From Variovorax sp. Root411 (lineage in GTDB: Bacteria; Pseudomonadota; Gammaproteobacteria; Burkholderiales; Burkholderiaceae_C): 64,000 nt of DNA. The notes under the pieces are model-generated. The model saw only the letters and a program-made list of their open reading frames with translations. It made no database searches and was not told the origin of the DNA. A program made the position numbers and the translations under genes. Location of the stretch: contig NZ_LMDW01000006.1 of assembly GCF_001425205.1 (NCBI RefSeq), forward strand, positions 1-64,000, in the 5' to 3' direction. Below, piece by piece: positions 27,301 through 35,529 of this stretch. Each line of letters opens with the position of its first letter. Within the stretch, counting starts at the first letter, position 1.

Positions 27301-30300
27301 CCGTGGACAAGACCGCGCCCGCGACCGTGGCAGCCGGCGGCAACATCGCCTACGGCCTGAGCCTGGCCAACACGGGCGCGGTGGACTCGGGCACCTCGCT
27401 CGTCGTGAGCGAGCAATTGCCGCCGGGCGTGGTGGCCACGTCGGCCGTGGCCGGCACCGGCGTCACCTCGGTGAACTGCGGCACGCTGCCCAGCGCCGCC
27501 GGTGCGCTGCTCAGCTGCACGGTGACGCTGCCTGCCGGCGGCATCCCGGCCTCCACCGGTGTGCGCGGCTTCACGCTGAACGCGACCGCACCGATCGCGG
27601 CAACCGGCACGGTGCTCACCAACTACGCCAGCACCAGCACGAGCGGCGTGGGCGCGCCGGCCACGGCAGCCGGCGCGGGCTGCGTGTCCGGCAACGGCGT
27701 GAGCTGCGACAGCGCCCAGACGAGCATCGTGGTCGGCCCCGGCATCGGGAGCCAGTCGGGCCTGCGCGTCGTCACCGACAACCAGCTGGCCAACGGCGCA
27801 GCGCAGGACGTGCTCGAGGTCTTCATCCGCGACGCGGCCGGCAACCCGGTCGCGGCCGGCACGGTGGTGAGCTTCGGCGCCACGCCGAACGTCGCCTTCA
27901 ACGGCGGCGCGGTGGGCGCGGCCGGCAGCTGCACGACCACGGCGGCCGCGACCTGCCAGGTGACGGCCACCAGCACCGTGGCCGCCGTCTACAGCACGAC
28001 GCAGGTGACGGTGGGCGGCGCGGTCCTGAGCGGCAGCTTCAGCGTCGGCGCCAACAGCTACCTGCCGAGCCCGCAGCCCTACAGGTTCGGAACCATGCCG
28101 ACGGTGACCATCCGCAAGACCTCGCTCGGCGGCACCGGCACCTTCAGCTTCACGGGCACCAACGGCCTCGCGGCGACCCAGAACATCACGACCACGGTGG
28201 ACGGCACGCCGGCCAGCGCGGCGACGCGTTCGCTCGCGGCAGCCAACACCGCCACGACCATCACCGAGGGCGTGCCGCCGGGGACCTATGCACTGGTTGA
28301 TGCTTCCTGCACCGGCATGGGCGCGGGTGGAACGGCCTCGCGCAATGGACGCGTGCTCACGCTGGATGCGGCCGCGACCGCGCCCGGCAGCAACATCGTC
28401 TGTACCTTCACCAACACCGCCGACACCAATCCACCTTCGCCGCCCATCGCGCCGACGGTGATGTGCTCGACCCATGCGGCGATCTTCAACACGGGCTTCG
28501 ACGGCCCGGCCGGACCGGCGCTGACCACGGGCCGCGATCCGGTGTGGGAGTCGGGCATCGGCGCGGCGACGGGCGGGCCCGGCACCGTCGCCACCTGGGC
28601 GCGCTCCTACGTCGGCAACAAGGCGCCGGGGGCCTGGATCAACTCGCCCTTCAATAACGCCAACTGGATCTCGCAATACCTGACCACGCACGTCGGCAAT
28701 GTCGACATCTACCACCGCTTCACCTTCAACATGGCGGCGTCGGTCAACCCGGCGAGCTTCTTGCTGAAGCTGGACTTCTATTCCGACAACTCGGTCGCGG
28801 AGATCTACGTCAACGGCGTGCTGCAGAGCATTGCAGGCGTGCCGCAGGACACGGCGAACCCATACATCTTCCAGGGCTACCGCGCGGGTGCCGCCGCCAG
28901 CGCCACGCTGGCGAGCAACTGGCAGTCCGGATCGAACACGGTGACCGTCCACATCAAGAGCGGTGCCCCCCAGCAGGGCTTTCTCGCCCAGGCGACCACC
29001 AGCGCACTCTGTTCGCCGGCCACGGTCACCTTGCAGAAGACCACGACAGGCGGCACCGGCGGCCCCTTCAACTTCACGTTGACCAACACCACCCAGGCAG
29101 CCGGCAGCGTCAGCACCGTGGCCGCCGGCACGCCGGCGCAGGTGGACGGCAACACGGCGGCCGCGGGCACGCAGGCCTTCACCGCCAGCGCGAACGGTGC
29201 GGTCATCAGCATCGCCGAAGCCGCGGTGCCCGGCTGGAACCTGACCGGTGCGACCTGTACCGACGCAGGCACGCCGGTGGGCAGCCTCGGCACCGGGGCG
29301 AGCGGCCGGACCTACACGATCCCCGCGGCCAGCGTGCAGCTGGGCAAGGCGCTGCAATGCACGTTCACGAATGCCGCATCGGCGAGCGTGACCATCCGCA
29401 AGGTTTCCGTGGGCACCACCGGCACCTTCGGCTTCACGGGCGACAACGGCCTGGCGGCGCAGAGCATCACCACCACGGCCGCCGGCACGCCCGCCGCGGG
29501 CGCGGCCCAGACCCTGACCACGCCCGGCGTGGCGACGACCATCACGGAAGATCCGCTGCCGGCCGACTACGCGCTGACGGGCATCAGCTGTACCGGCCTG
29601 GGCGCCGGCGGAGCCGCCACGCCCGATCTGCCGAACCGCAAGGTGACGCTGAACGCCGCCGCCACCGCACCGGGCAGCAGCATCGCGTGTACCTTCACCA
29701 ACACCTATTCGCCGCCGTTTCCCCGGGTCCAGATCGTCAAGACCACCGTCGGCGGCGTCGGCAGCAATCTCTTCGGCTTTGCGCTCAGCGGCCTTTCGAC
29801 GGCCACCGACAGCATCACCGTGACGGGCGAAGGCAGCGCGAGCGGCGCCGCCAACATCACGGGCACGGCAGGAACCGGCGTCACCATCCGGGAAAGCTCG
29901 CCGGACGGCTGGCCCGCCAACCCGATGAGCGCCAGCTGCGTGGACGCGAACAGCGCCACGCCGACCACCGCGTTCGGCACGCTCACGGGCAACCAGCTGA
30001 CCATTCCCGCCGCCAAGATGGTGGCCGGGGCGGCCATCACCTGCACCTTCGTCAACGGCTATCCCAGGAGCGTGACGGGCCGGGTGTTCCTGGACAACGG
30101 CGTGGGCGCCGGAACCGCCAACGACGGCCTGATCAATGGCGCAGAGGCTGGCATTCCCGGCATCACCGTGCGCCTGACCGATTGCGCCACCACCACGCTC
30201 GCCACGGCGACCACGAACGGCAGCGGGCAGTACGCGCTGGGAGCGCCGCTCGGCCTCGGCTTGAACGATCCGGTGTGCGTGGAAGAGACCAACGCCGCTT

Positions 30301-31244
30301 CGCGCATCTCCACGGGCGCCTCTCTCGGCAGCCTCTCGCTGCCCTCCGGCCAGGCGGTCGCCAGCGCCGGCATCAGCTACACCTACACCCGCAGCGGCAC
30401 GCCGGACCGCATCGCCTTCACCTGGAACGGCACCGGCCACGCGGGGCTCAACTTCGGCGACGTGGACCGCAACACGCTCGCGGCCGACGGCGCGAAGACC
30501 GGCCAGCCCGGCAGCACCGTGAGCTATCCGCACACCTTCATGGCCCGGACCGCCGGCGTCGTGAGCTTCGCCATCCCGAGCTCGATCGACACGCCCGCCG
30601 TCAGCGGCTGGAGCGGGAAGATCTTTGCCGACGCGGGCTGCACCGGTTCGCTGCAGGCGGGCGCCGCGCTGCTGTACCCGCCGGCCGCGCCGGTGAACGT
30701 CGTGGCTGGGCAGAGCGTCTGCATCCTGATGCAGGAGTTCATTCCCGCCAACGCGGCGACCGGCAACGGCAACGCCAGCGTCGTGCAGGCCAGCTTCGTG
30801 TTCACCAATGCCAGCCCGGCCCTGAACGCCACCTACACGGTGACAGACACCACGACCGTCTCGACCAGCGCGCTGGAGCTCAAGAAGGAAGTGCGCAACG
30901 TGACGCAGGGCGGCAGCTTCGGCATCAACAACCAGGCGAAGCCTGGAGAGGTGCTGGAGTACCGCATCACCTACACCAACAACGGCTCCAGCCCGATCAG
31001 CGGCATGACGGTCAACGACACGACGCCGCAGTTCACCGCCTTCGTCGCGGCGCAGGCGGGCACGACGCCCGCGACGCTCGCGAACTGCCAGAAGCGCACG
31101 CCCGCCAATCCGGTTCCGGCGCCCACGGAGGCCTGCGCAGCGGCGCAGACCGCCGGGGGCACGGGGTCGCTGAGCTGGCAATTCACGGGGTCGCTCGACC
31201 CGGGTGCTTCAGGGGCTGTTCTTTTCACGGTCAAGGTGAACTGA
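24336..31244 (+). CDS. Giant surface protein with SpaA/prealbumin-like repeats
   Basis: 2302 aa from ATG 24336, inside the last codons of the upstream giant gene, implying translational coupling. Signal peptide about 1-34 (cleavage near GHAQQ). At least seven modules begin with a pattern like VTIRKTSLGGTGTFSF, near residues 523, 629, 867, 1256, 1563, 1684 and 1798. Most close with CTGMGAGGTA and IACTFTN, which resembles the prealbumin-like/SpaA fold. A lectin-like region without the repeat lies at about 1376-1560. An SdrD-B-like module (VTGRVFLDNG, GIPGITVRL) lies at about 1912-1970. The last module (AKPGEVLEYRITYTNNG, ending FTVKVN) matches the C-terminus of the 971-aa protein. No membrane anchor or barrel; function unknown. 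Confidence 0.75.
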   Translation: MQRLKIRLRSHAASARRWLLLAAWLLAFPLLGHAQQVLVPQGAVRINGTVVGTNDGQVVQTVCANGFPTGLTMWERINGPEVSGTFANLTGGLRAVEFGCTPFTVSEGAGAATIAFGASASAGWWGRPINGMTQRGPQVCPAGTVIAVLGGFDRMFNGASGNIYPTQITFVCRPVMVTAGDWFQAASSGGANFTLGLTSDDGGTGPGSAVPGPVNAEKTVCPFSATGTCSGLVDTGGGELIDGFSGVSGKFPDARVSQRISFVNYAWNQTLGSSTNTAAWRPSVAGVVFYPPAVSNNTARYQQTYETYTSAGTNYSGNALPPTGTNTNSYSKTGTCATAHALGANEDYTCSNIITGRPDLQVQVVVPSDAWTSYGQQRNVRLIAKNFGPAPTTGSDNSTAVLTLPAGWDTGTLPANCAKAGSPVVVTCQVNPTPLAASSGPNLADGGEAGFDIPVFPQPSVATASYSVPNGAKVCVQAATPGATHFCTVPNDADPNNDDGVNVNETATLVLAYNTPPKVAPSITTTVVSNGGVGSFGYLGNNGAAASPIVTTSPGVGASGPAKFLTTPATSTFILQSSAPAGFVLTGISCTGMAPGGTATYDLSTRRVTFDAAATDYGATIFCTFTYTRVAVTVSKVTQGGTGSFGFSGTNGFTAQSIATTAAGTPAAGEQSGLTTVGAATTITEDAPPAGWKLKSIVCTGMGAGGTATPDLATRSVALNAAATAAGSNIACTFTNSIEPQLNLTKTASAPSFAVGTPASYTLTLANTGPVATTAVATISDTVPATLTLGTMPAGCSATGQAVSCTVPAGLAATTGSVSFVIPVTPLPGAVPSVDNTATASGGGDPACNAAGNCTSSVTTPVLAQPRITVRKTKTNVTGTHTFGYTLTGVTNPADSIDVTALFTPQASATVHLGTAGTAATVQESSVPAGWPANPVSASCLDSAAATSGNPATELATFAGNTATLPASAMRPGAVIACTFTNTAAPVIAVDKTAPATVAAGGNIAYGLSLANTGAVDSGTSLVVSEQLPPGVVATSAVAGTGVTSVNCGTLPSAAGALLSCTVTLPAGGIPASTGVRGFTLNATAPIAATGTVLTNYASTSTSGVGAPATAAGAGCVSGNGVSCDSAQTSIVVGPGIGSQSGLRVVTDNQLANGAAQDVLEVFIRDAAGNPVAAGTVVSFGATPNVAFNGGAVGAAGSCTTTAAATCQVTATSTVAAVYSTTQVTVGGAVLSGSFSVGANSYLPSPQPYRFGTMPTVTIRKTSLGGTGTFSFTGTNGLAATQNITTTVDGTPASAATRSLAAANTATTITEGVPPGTYALVDASCTGMGAGGTASRNGRVLTLDAAATAPGSNIVCTFTNTADTNPPSPPIAPTVMCSTHAAIFNTGFDGPAGPALTTGRDPVWESGIGAATGGPGTVATWARSYVGNKAPGAWINSPFNNANWISQYLTTHVGNVDIYHRFTFNMAASVNPASFLLKLDFYSDNSVAEIYVNGVLQSIAGVPQDTANPYIFQGYRAGAAASATLASNWQSGSNTVTVHIKSGAPQQGFLAQATTSALCSPATVTLQKTTTGGTGGPFNFTLTNTTQAAGSVSTVAAGTPAQVDGNTAAAGTQAFTASANGAVISIAEAAVPGWNLTGATCTDAGTPVGSLGTGASGRTYTIPAASVQLGKALQCTFTNAASASVTIRKVSVGTTGTFGFTGDNGLAAQSITTTAAGTPAAGAAQTLTTPGVATTITEDPLPADYALTGISCTGLGAGGAATPDLPNRKVTLNAAATAPGSSIACTFTNTYSPPFPRVQIVKTTVGGVGSNLFGFALSGLSTATDSITVTGEGSASGAANITGTAGTGVTIRESSPDGWPANPMSASCVDANSATPTTAFGTLTGNQLTIPAAKMVAGAAITCTFVNGYPRSVTGRVFLDNGVGAGTANDGLINGAEAGIPGITVRLTDCATTTLATATTNGSGQYALGAPLGLGLNDPVCVEETNAASRISTGASLGSLSLPSGQAVASAGISYTYTRSGTPDRIAFTWNGTGHAGLNFGDVDRNTLAADGAKTGQPGSTVSYPHTFMARTAGVVSFAIPSSIDTPAVSGWSGKIFADAGCTGSLQAGAALLYPPAAPVNVVAGQSVCILMQEFIPANAATGNGNASVVQASFVFTNASPALNATYTVTDTTTVSTSALELKKEVRNVTQGGSFGINNQAKPGEVLEYRITYTNNGSSPISGMTVNDTTPQFTAFVAAQAGTTPATLANCQKRTPANPVPAPTEACAAAQTAGGTGSLSWQFTGSLDPGASGAVLFTVKVN

Positions 31245-31289
31245 GGCCGAAGAGATGCGGGCCGAATCCGACGCGGCCGGCGGGCGCAC

Positions 31290-31303
31290 GCGGTTGCAAC
31301 CGC
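31290..31303. promoter_or_regulatory. 14-bp perfect palindrome upstream of the GST gene
   Basis: GCGGTTGCAACCGC is self-complementary and lies between the end of the giant gene (31244) and the GST start (31329). It could be an operator for the GST gene. A terminator role is unlikely because there is no loop and no T run. Confidence 0.3.
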
Positions 31304-31328
31304 CCCGGCCCCATGACACCATGCCCGC

Positions 31329-32057
31329 ATGCCCTACCAACTCCATTACTGGCCCACCATCCAGGGCCGCGGTGAATTCGTGCGGCTCGCGCTCGAGGCG
31401 GCCGGTGCCGACTACGTCGACGTGGCGCGCCTGCCCGAAGCCGAGGGCGGCGGCGAATCCGCGCTGGGACGGCGGCTGGGCGACCCCGACAGCGCGCGGC
31501 CCGCGTTCGCGCCGCCCTTCCTCGTCGACGGCGACATCGTGGTCGGGCAGACGGCCGCGATCCTGCTCTACCTCGGGCCCCGGCTCGGGCTGTCGGGCGT
31601 GGGCGAATCGGACGGACTGTGGACACACCAGCTGCAGCTCACCATCGCAGACGTGGTGGCGGAGGCGCACGACACGCACCATCCGATCTCGACCGGCGCC
31701 TACTACGAAGACCAGCGCGACGCGGCCATGCAGCGCGCGCGGGCCTTTCGCGACGAGCGCATCCCGAAGTTCCTGAACTGGTTCGAGCGCGTGCTGCAGC
31801 GCAACCCCGCGGGCAGCCTGCATCTGGTGGGCGACGTGCTGACCTATGCGGACCTGTCGCTGTTCCAGCTGGTGGACGGCCTGCACTACGCGTTCCCGAA
31901 GGCCACGGCCCGCGCGCTGGACGCCACGCCTGCGGTCGAGAAGCTGCATGCCAACGTCGGACGCCGCCAGCGTGTGCACGACTACCTGCAGAGCCCGCGC
32001 CGCATCGCGTTCAACGAGGACGGGATCTTCAGGCGCTACGCGGAGCTGGATGGCTGA
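31329..32057 (+). CDS. Glutathione S-transferase family protein
   Basis: 242 aa. The N-terminal thioredoxin-like half (PYQLHYWPTIQGRGEFVRLALEAAG) has a Tyr at position 7 suited to activating glutathione, and PPFLVDGDIVVGQTAAILLY is the glutathione-contact region. The C-terminal half is helical (DVLTYADLSLFQLVDGLHYA). It resembles the sigma/alpha-like bacterial GSTs. ATG 31329 is chosen; an ATG at 31321 is in another frame. Convergent with the citryl-CoA lyase gene. Substrate not predictable. Confidence 0.88.
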   Translation: MPYQLHYWPTIQGRGEFVRLALEAAGADYVDVARLPEAEGGGESALGRRLGDPDSARPAFAPPFLVDGDIVVGQTAAILLYLGPRLGLSGVGESDGLWTHQLQLTIADVVAEAHDTHHPISTGAYYEDQRDAAMQRARAFRDERIPKFLNWFERVLQRNPAGSLHLVGDVLTYADLSLFQLVDGLHYAFPKATARALDATPAVEKLHANVGRRQRVHDYLQSPRRIAFNEDGIFRRYAELDG

Positions 32058-32087
32058 GGCCTGTGCGCCAGTCCTCGGGCCAACAGC

Positions 32088-32870
32088 TTATGCGGGCTTC
32101 CCGCTCGCGCCGGCGAACGGGATCGCTTGCTCGACGGTGTCCCAGATGAAGCGGCCCGAAGGGCTTTGCTGCTCCTCGACGATGTGCGCCACCAGCCCCG
32201 CGGCGCGCGAGATCACGGCGAAGCCGCGCATCACCGCGGTGGGCACGCCGATTTCGCCGAGCAGCGCGGCCACCGCGCCGGTCGCGTTGATGGTGATGGG
32301 GCGGCCAGCGATGGCGTCCACCGCGGCGGACAGGCGCTCCAGCGCCCGCACCTTGTCGCCGGCCAATTCGGGCTCGGCGCGCGCCATGTCGAGCAGCTTG
32401 TAGGCGCGCGGGTCCACCGGCTTGTGCAGGTGGTGGCCGAAGCCGGGCACCGGGCTTTCGAGCTCCCTGCAGTGGCGCGCGATGGCCATCGCCTCGGCAT
32501 CGGGGTCCGTGGCGGCGCCGATGCGATCGAGCAAGCGGGAGCAGTTCTCCATGGTGCCCACGAACGAGCTGCCCACGGCCAGCAGCCCGGCCGAGACGGC
32601 GCCCTGCAGGTTCTCGGGCGCACTCATGTAGATCAGGCGCGTGGCAATGGCGCTGGGCGTGAGGCCGTGCTCCATCAGCACCACCAGCACCGCATCGGCG
32701 ATGCGCAGGTCCACGCCGCGCGGCGTCCGGTTCAGGATCTGCATCAGCATCACGTCGGTGAAGGTCTTCTTGCCGAGCAGGTCTTCGACCAGGTCGGCAT
32801 CGCGGTAGTGCAGGCTGGTGAGCGTGTGGGTGCACAGGCCGGTGACGGGAGTTTCGGAAGCGGAAGTCAT
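32088..32870 (-). CDS. Citryl-CoA lyase / citrate synthase-like protein
   Basis: 260 aa from ATG 32870 (MTSASETPVTGL); the open frame extends upstream into the ligase gene without homology. It is a short citrate-synthase-fold protein with catalytic-type histidines in PVPGFGHHLHKPVDPRAYKL and INATGAVAALLGEIG. Family members of this length are annotated citryl-CoA lyase (citryl-CoA to acetyl-CoA and oxaloacetate). It starts 17 bp after the acyl-CoA ligase stop. Together they could activate and cleave a citrate-like acid, the reactions ATP-citrate lyase performs in one enzyme. The exact substrate is inferred. Confidence 0.8.
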   Translation of the reverse strand: MTSASETPVTGLCTHTLTSLHYRDADLVEDLLGKKTFTDVMLMQILNRTPRGVDLRIADAVLVVLMEHGLTPSAIATRLIYMSAPENLQGAVSAGLLAVGSSFVGTMENCSRLLDRIGAATDPDAEAMAIARHCRELESPVPGFGHHLHKPVDPRAYKLLDMARAEPELAGDKVRALERLSAAVDAIAGRPITINATGAVAALLGEIGVPTAVMRGFAVISRAAGLVAHIVEEQQSPSGRFIWDTVEQAIPFAGASGKPA

Positions 32871-32887
32871 GGCGTGGTCTCTTTCAT

Positions 32888-34402
32888 TCAGGAAGTGGCG
32901 GCGGTGGCCATGGCGAGTTCGCGCACGGCGCTCTTGAGCACCTTGCCCACGGGCGAGCGCGGCAGGGCTTCGTGGAAATGGATGTGCTTGGGCGTTTGCA
33001 CGGGCCCCAGGCGCTCGCGCACGAAGGCGATCAGCTCGGCCTCGGTGGCGCGCCGGCCGGGGCGCAGCTGCACGGCGGCCTGCACCGCCTCGCCCCACTT
33101 GTCGTCGGGAATGCCGAACACCGCGCACTCGTGCACGGCCGGGTGCTGGCCGAGCGCGTTCTCCACGTCGACCGGGTACACGTTGAAGCCGCCCGTGATG
33201 ACCATGTCTTTCAGGCGGTCCTTCAGGTAGAGGTAGCCGCGCTCGTCGATCAGGCCCCGGTCGCCGGTGTGCAGCCAGCCGTCCACCAGCGTCTCGGCGG
33301 TCTTTTCGGACAGGCGCCAGTAGCCGGTCATCAGCAGGTCGCCGCGCGCCACCACTTCGCCGACCTCGCCGGCGGGCAGCAGCCGGCCGTCCGGCGCCAT
33401 GATGGCCACGTCGCTGAACCAGGCGGTGCGGCCCACGGCGGCCCAGTTGCGCTCGTCCTCGAAGTCCGCAGGAAGCATCACGGTGAGGATCTGGGGTGCC
33501 TCGGTCTGGCCGTACGTGGTGCCCAGCACCGGGCCGAAGAATTCGCGCACCTCGCGGATCTTCTCGGAGGGCATCGGCGCGCCGCCATAGATCAGCCGGC
33601 GCAGGCGCGGAAAGTCGGCGCGCGACGCGCTCGGCAGCGCCATCAGCATGTAGACCAGCGTGGGGGGCATGAAGCACGCCGTGCCGCCGCGCTCGCGGAA
33701 GGCCGTGCGCACGGCCTCGGCGCCGGCCGCGGGCAGCACCACATGGCAGCCGCCCTGCGCCAGGATAGGCAGCACGTAGGTCGAGGTGCCGTGCGTGATC
33801 GGCGCCGCCACGACATAGCGCTCGTGTTCGTCGAAGCCCCAGGCGTGGATCTGGTTGGCGATGTTGGCCAGCCATGCGCGGTACGGCTGCATCACTCCCT
33901 TGGGCGCGCCGGTGGTGCCGCCGGTGAACTTGATTGCCTGCGTGGCGTCCAGCGGCAGCGCGAAGGAAGGGCGCGGCGCGCCGGCGTGCCGGGCCACCAG
34001 TGCCGCGATGGTGGCTTCATGCCGCGGCGCCGTGCCGGTGTGGATGCGCGCGCCGGGTGCGCCCTCGAGCAGCCCGGCGCAGATGGCGTCCAGCACGAGG
34101 ATCGAGGGTTCGGTGGCATCGACGATGCGGCGGATCTCCGGCCGAGTGCTCTGCGGATTCAGCGGCACCCAGACCTTGCCGCAGGCCAGCACCGCGAGCA
34201 GCGCGGCAATGTGCTCGGCGCTGTTCTTCGCGCAGATGGCCACGCGGCTTTGCGGCGCGGGGTCGAGGGCGAGCAGCGCGGCCGCCAGCGCCGCCACCTG
34301 GGCGGCCAGCGCCTTGTAGCGGATGGTGCCTTCGGGGGCGTCAATCGCAATGTTGTCGGGCCAGCGCGCCGCGGCGCGCCAGAAGAAGTCGATGGGATAC
34401 AT
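32888..34402 (-). CDS. AMP-forming acyl-CoA synthetase (ligase)
   Basis: 504 aa. The phosphate-binding P-loop KFTGGTTGAPKGVMQ lies at about 158-172. TTYGQTEAPQ (A5 region), GWLHTGDRGLIDERGYLYLKDR (A7-A8) and the terminal PRSPVGKVLKSAV with the catalytic Lys near 490 are all present. It activates a carboxylic acid to the adenylate and then to the CoA thioester. In context it would produce the CoA ester used by the citryl-CoA lyase downstream, from an acid bound by the Bug protein upstream. Family firm, substrate inferred. Confidence 0.9.
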   Translation of the reverse strand: MYPIDFFWRAAARWPDNIAIDAPEGTIRYKALAAQVAALAAALLALDPAPQSRVAICAKNSAEHIAALLAVLACGKVWVPLNPQSTRPEIRRIVDATEPSILVLDAICAGLLEGAPGARIHTGTAPRHEATIAALVARHAGAPRPSFALPLDATQAIKFTGGTTGAPKGVMQPYRAWLANIANQIHAWGFDEHERYVVAAPITHGTSTYVLPILAQGGCHVVLPAAGAEAVRTAFRERGGTACFMPPTLVYMLMALPSASRADFPRLRRLIYGGAPMPSEKIREVREFFGPVLGTTYGQTEAPQILTVMLPADFEDERNWAAVGRTAWFSDVAIMAPDGRLLPAGEVGEVVARGDLLMTGYWRLSEKTAETLVDGWLHTGDRGLIDERGYLYLKDRLKDMVITGGFNVYPVDVENALGQHPAVHECAVFGIPDDKWGEAVQAAVQLRPGRRATEAELIAFVRERLGPVQTPKHIHFHEALPRSPVGKVLKSAVRELAMATAATS

Positions 34403-34439
34403 GGGTCGGTGTGCTCCTGTGGAGGCTTTCTTGTCGTCG

Positions 34440-35429
34440 TCACTCGGCCTTGGCGCCGGACTCCTTCACCACTTCGCGCCAGCGTTTGATCTCTGCCGCG
34501 GCGAAGCTGCGCATCTGCTCGGGGGTGCCGGGCTCGGGAGTGGCGGCCAGGTCCTGCAGGCGCTGGCGCACCTCGGGCGCGGCCAGCACCTTGCCGAGCG
34601 CGGCATTCAGGCGGTCGATCACGGGACGCGGCGTGCCGGCGGGGGCCGCGAGGCCGAACCACGACTGCACGTCGAAGCCCGGATAGCCTGACTCGGCGAG
34701 CGTGGGCACGTCGGGCAGCAGCGGCGAACGCTTGGCGCTGGTGATCGCGATGGCACGCAGGCGCCCGCCCTGCACGTGCGGCAGGGCCGAGGGCGTGTTG
34801 TCGAACATCGACTGCACCTGGCCGCCCAGCAGGTCGGTGACTGCGGGCGCGCTGCCTCGATAAGGCACATGCAGCATGTTGAGCCTGGCCTGCATCTTGA
34901 ACATCTCGCCCGACAGGTGGATGGACGAACCGCTGCCGGACGACGCAAAGGTGATGCCTTCCTTGGACTCCTTGGCGAAGCGCACGTAGTCGGCCACGCT
35001 CTTCACGGGCAGCGACGGGTTCACCACGAGGATGTTGGGAATCTTGGCGATCAGGCCAACGGGCTCGAAGTCCTTGACGGGGTCGTAGCCGAGCCTGCCG
35101 TAGAGCGAGGCATTGATCGTGTTTGCGATGGTGTAGACGTAGAGCGTGTAGCCGTCGGCGGGCGCGCGGGCCACGTACTCGGCGCCCACGTTGCTGTTGG
35201 CGCCCGTGCGGTTGTCCACCAGCAAGGGCTGGCCGAGCTGTTCGCCCAGCTTGACGGCGACGAGGCGCGCGATCAGGTCCGTGGCGCCGCCGGCGGCGTA
35301 GCCGACTACGAGCTTCACGGGCTTGGAGGGCCAGGCGGCGGGCTGCGCCTGCAGGGGCAGCGCGGCGCAGCAGGCGAGGGCGGCGGCGAACGCCAGCCCA
35401 CGCCGGCGGGGTGCGGAATACGAGGTCAC
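34440..35429 (-). CDS. Bug-family (tripartite tricarboxylate transporter-type) periplasmic binding protein
   Basis: 329 aa from GTG 35429; GGAGAC lies 8 bp upstream, and the longer in-frame stretch overlaps the divergent iclR gene region. Signal peptide about 1-30 (cleavage near PLQAQPA). The mature protein carries the TctC/Bug marks WPSKPVKLVVGYAAGGATD, ADGYTLYVYT, PYRGSAPAVTDLLGGQVQ and SWFGLAAPAGTPR. It captures carboxylates in the periplasm. No TctA/TctB membrane genes are adjacent, which is common for Bug paralogues in this group. Divergent from the IclR regulator, which probably controls it. Confidence 0.92.
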   Translation of the reverse strand: MTSYSAPRRRGLAFAAALACCAALPLQAQPAAWPSKPVKLVVGYAAGGATDLIARLVAVKLGEQLGQPLLVDNRTGANSNVGAEYVARAPADGYTLYVYTIANTINASLYGRLGYDPVKDFEPVGLIAKIPNILVVNPSLPVKSVADYVRFAKESKEGITFASSGSGSSIHLSGEMFKMQARLNMLHVPYRGSAPAVTDLLGGQVQSMFDNTPSALPHVQGGRLRAIAITSAKRSPLLPDVPTLAESGYPGFDVQSWFGLAAPAGTPRPVIDRLNAALGKVLAAPEVRQRLQDLAATPEPGTPEQMRSFAAAEIKRWREVVKESGAKAE

Positions 35430-35529
35430 TTCTTGTCTCCAGTTGGGTATGCAATGCTTGTCACGGGCCGCGTCCTGCCGTGCTGCGGCACACTGCGCGA
35501 TGGCTCCGTTGACCGAGAAATTCTTTCGC

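Noticed and set aside
31322..31776. Alternative reading frames starting near the GST gene (MRAESDAAGG, ATG 31321)
   Set aside because: Products are Arg/Ser/Pro-rich without domains. The frame from 31329 gives a full-length glutathione S-transferase.
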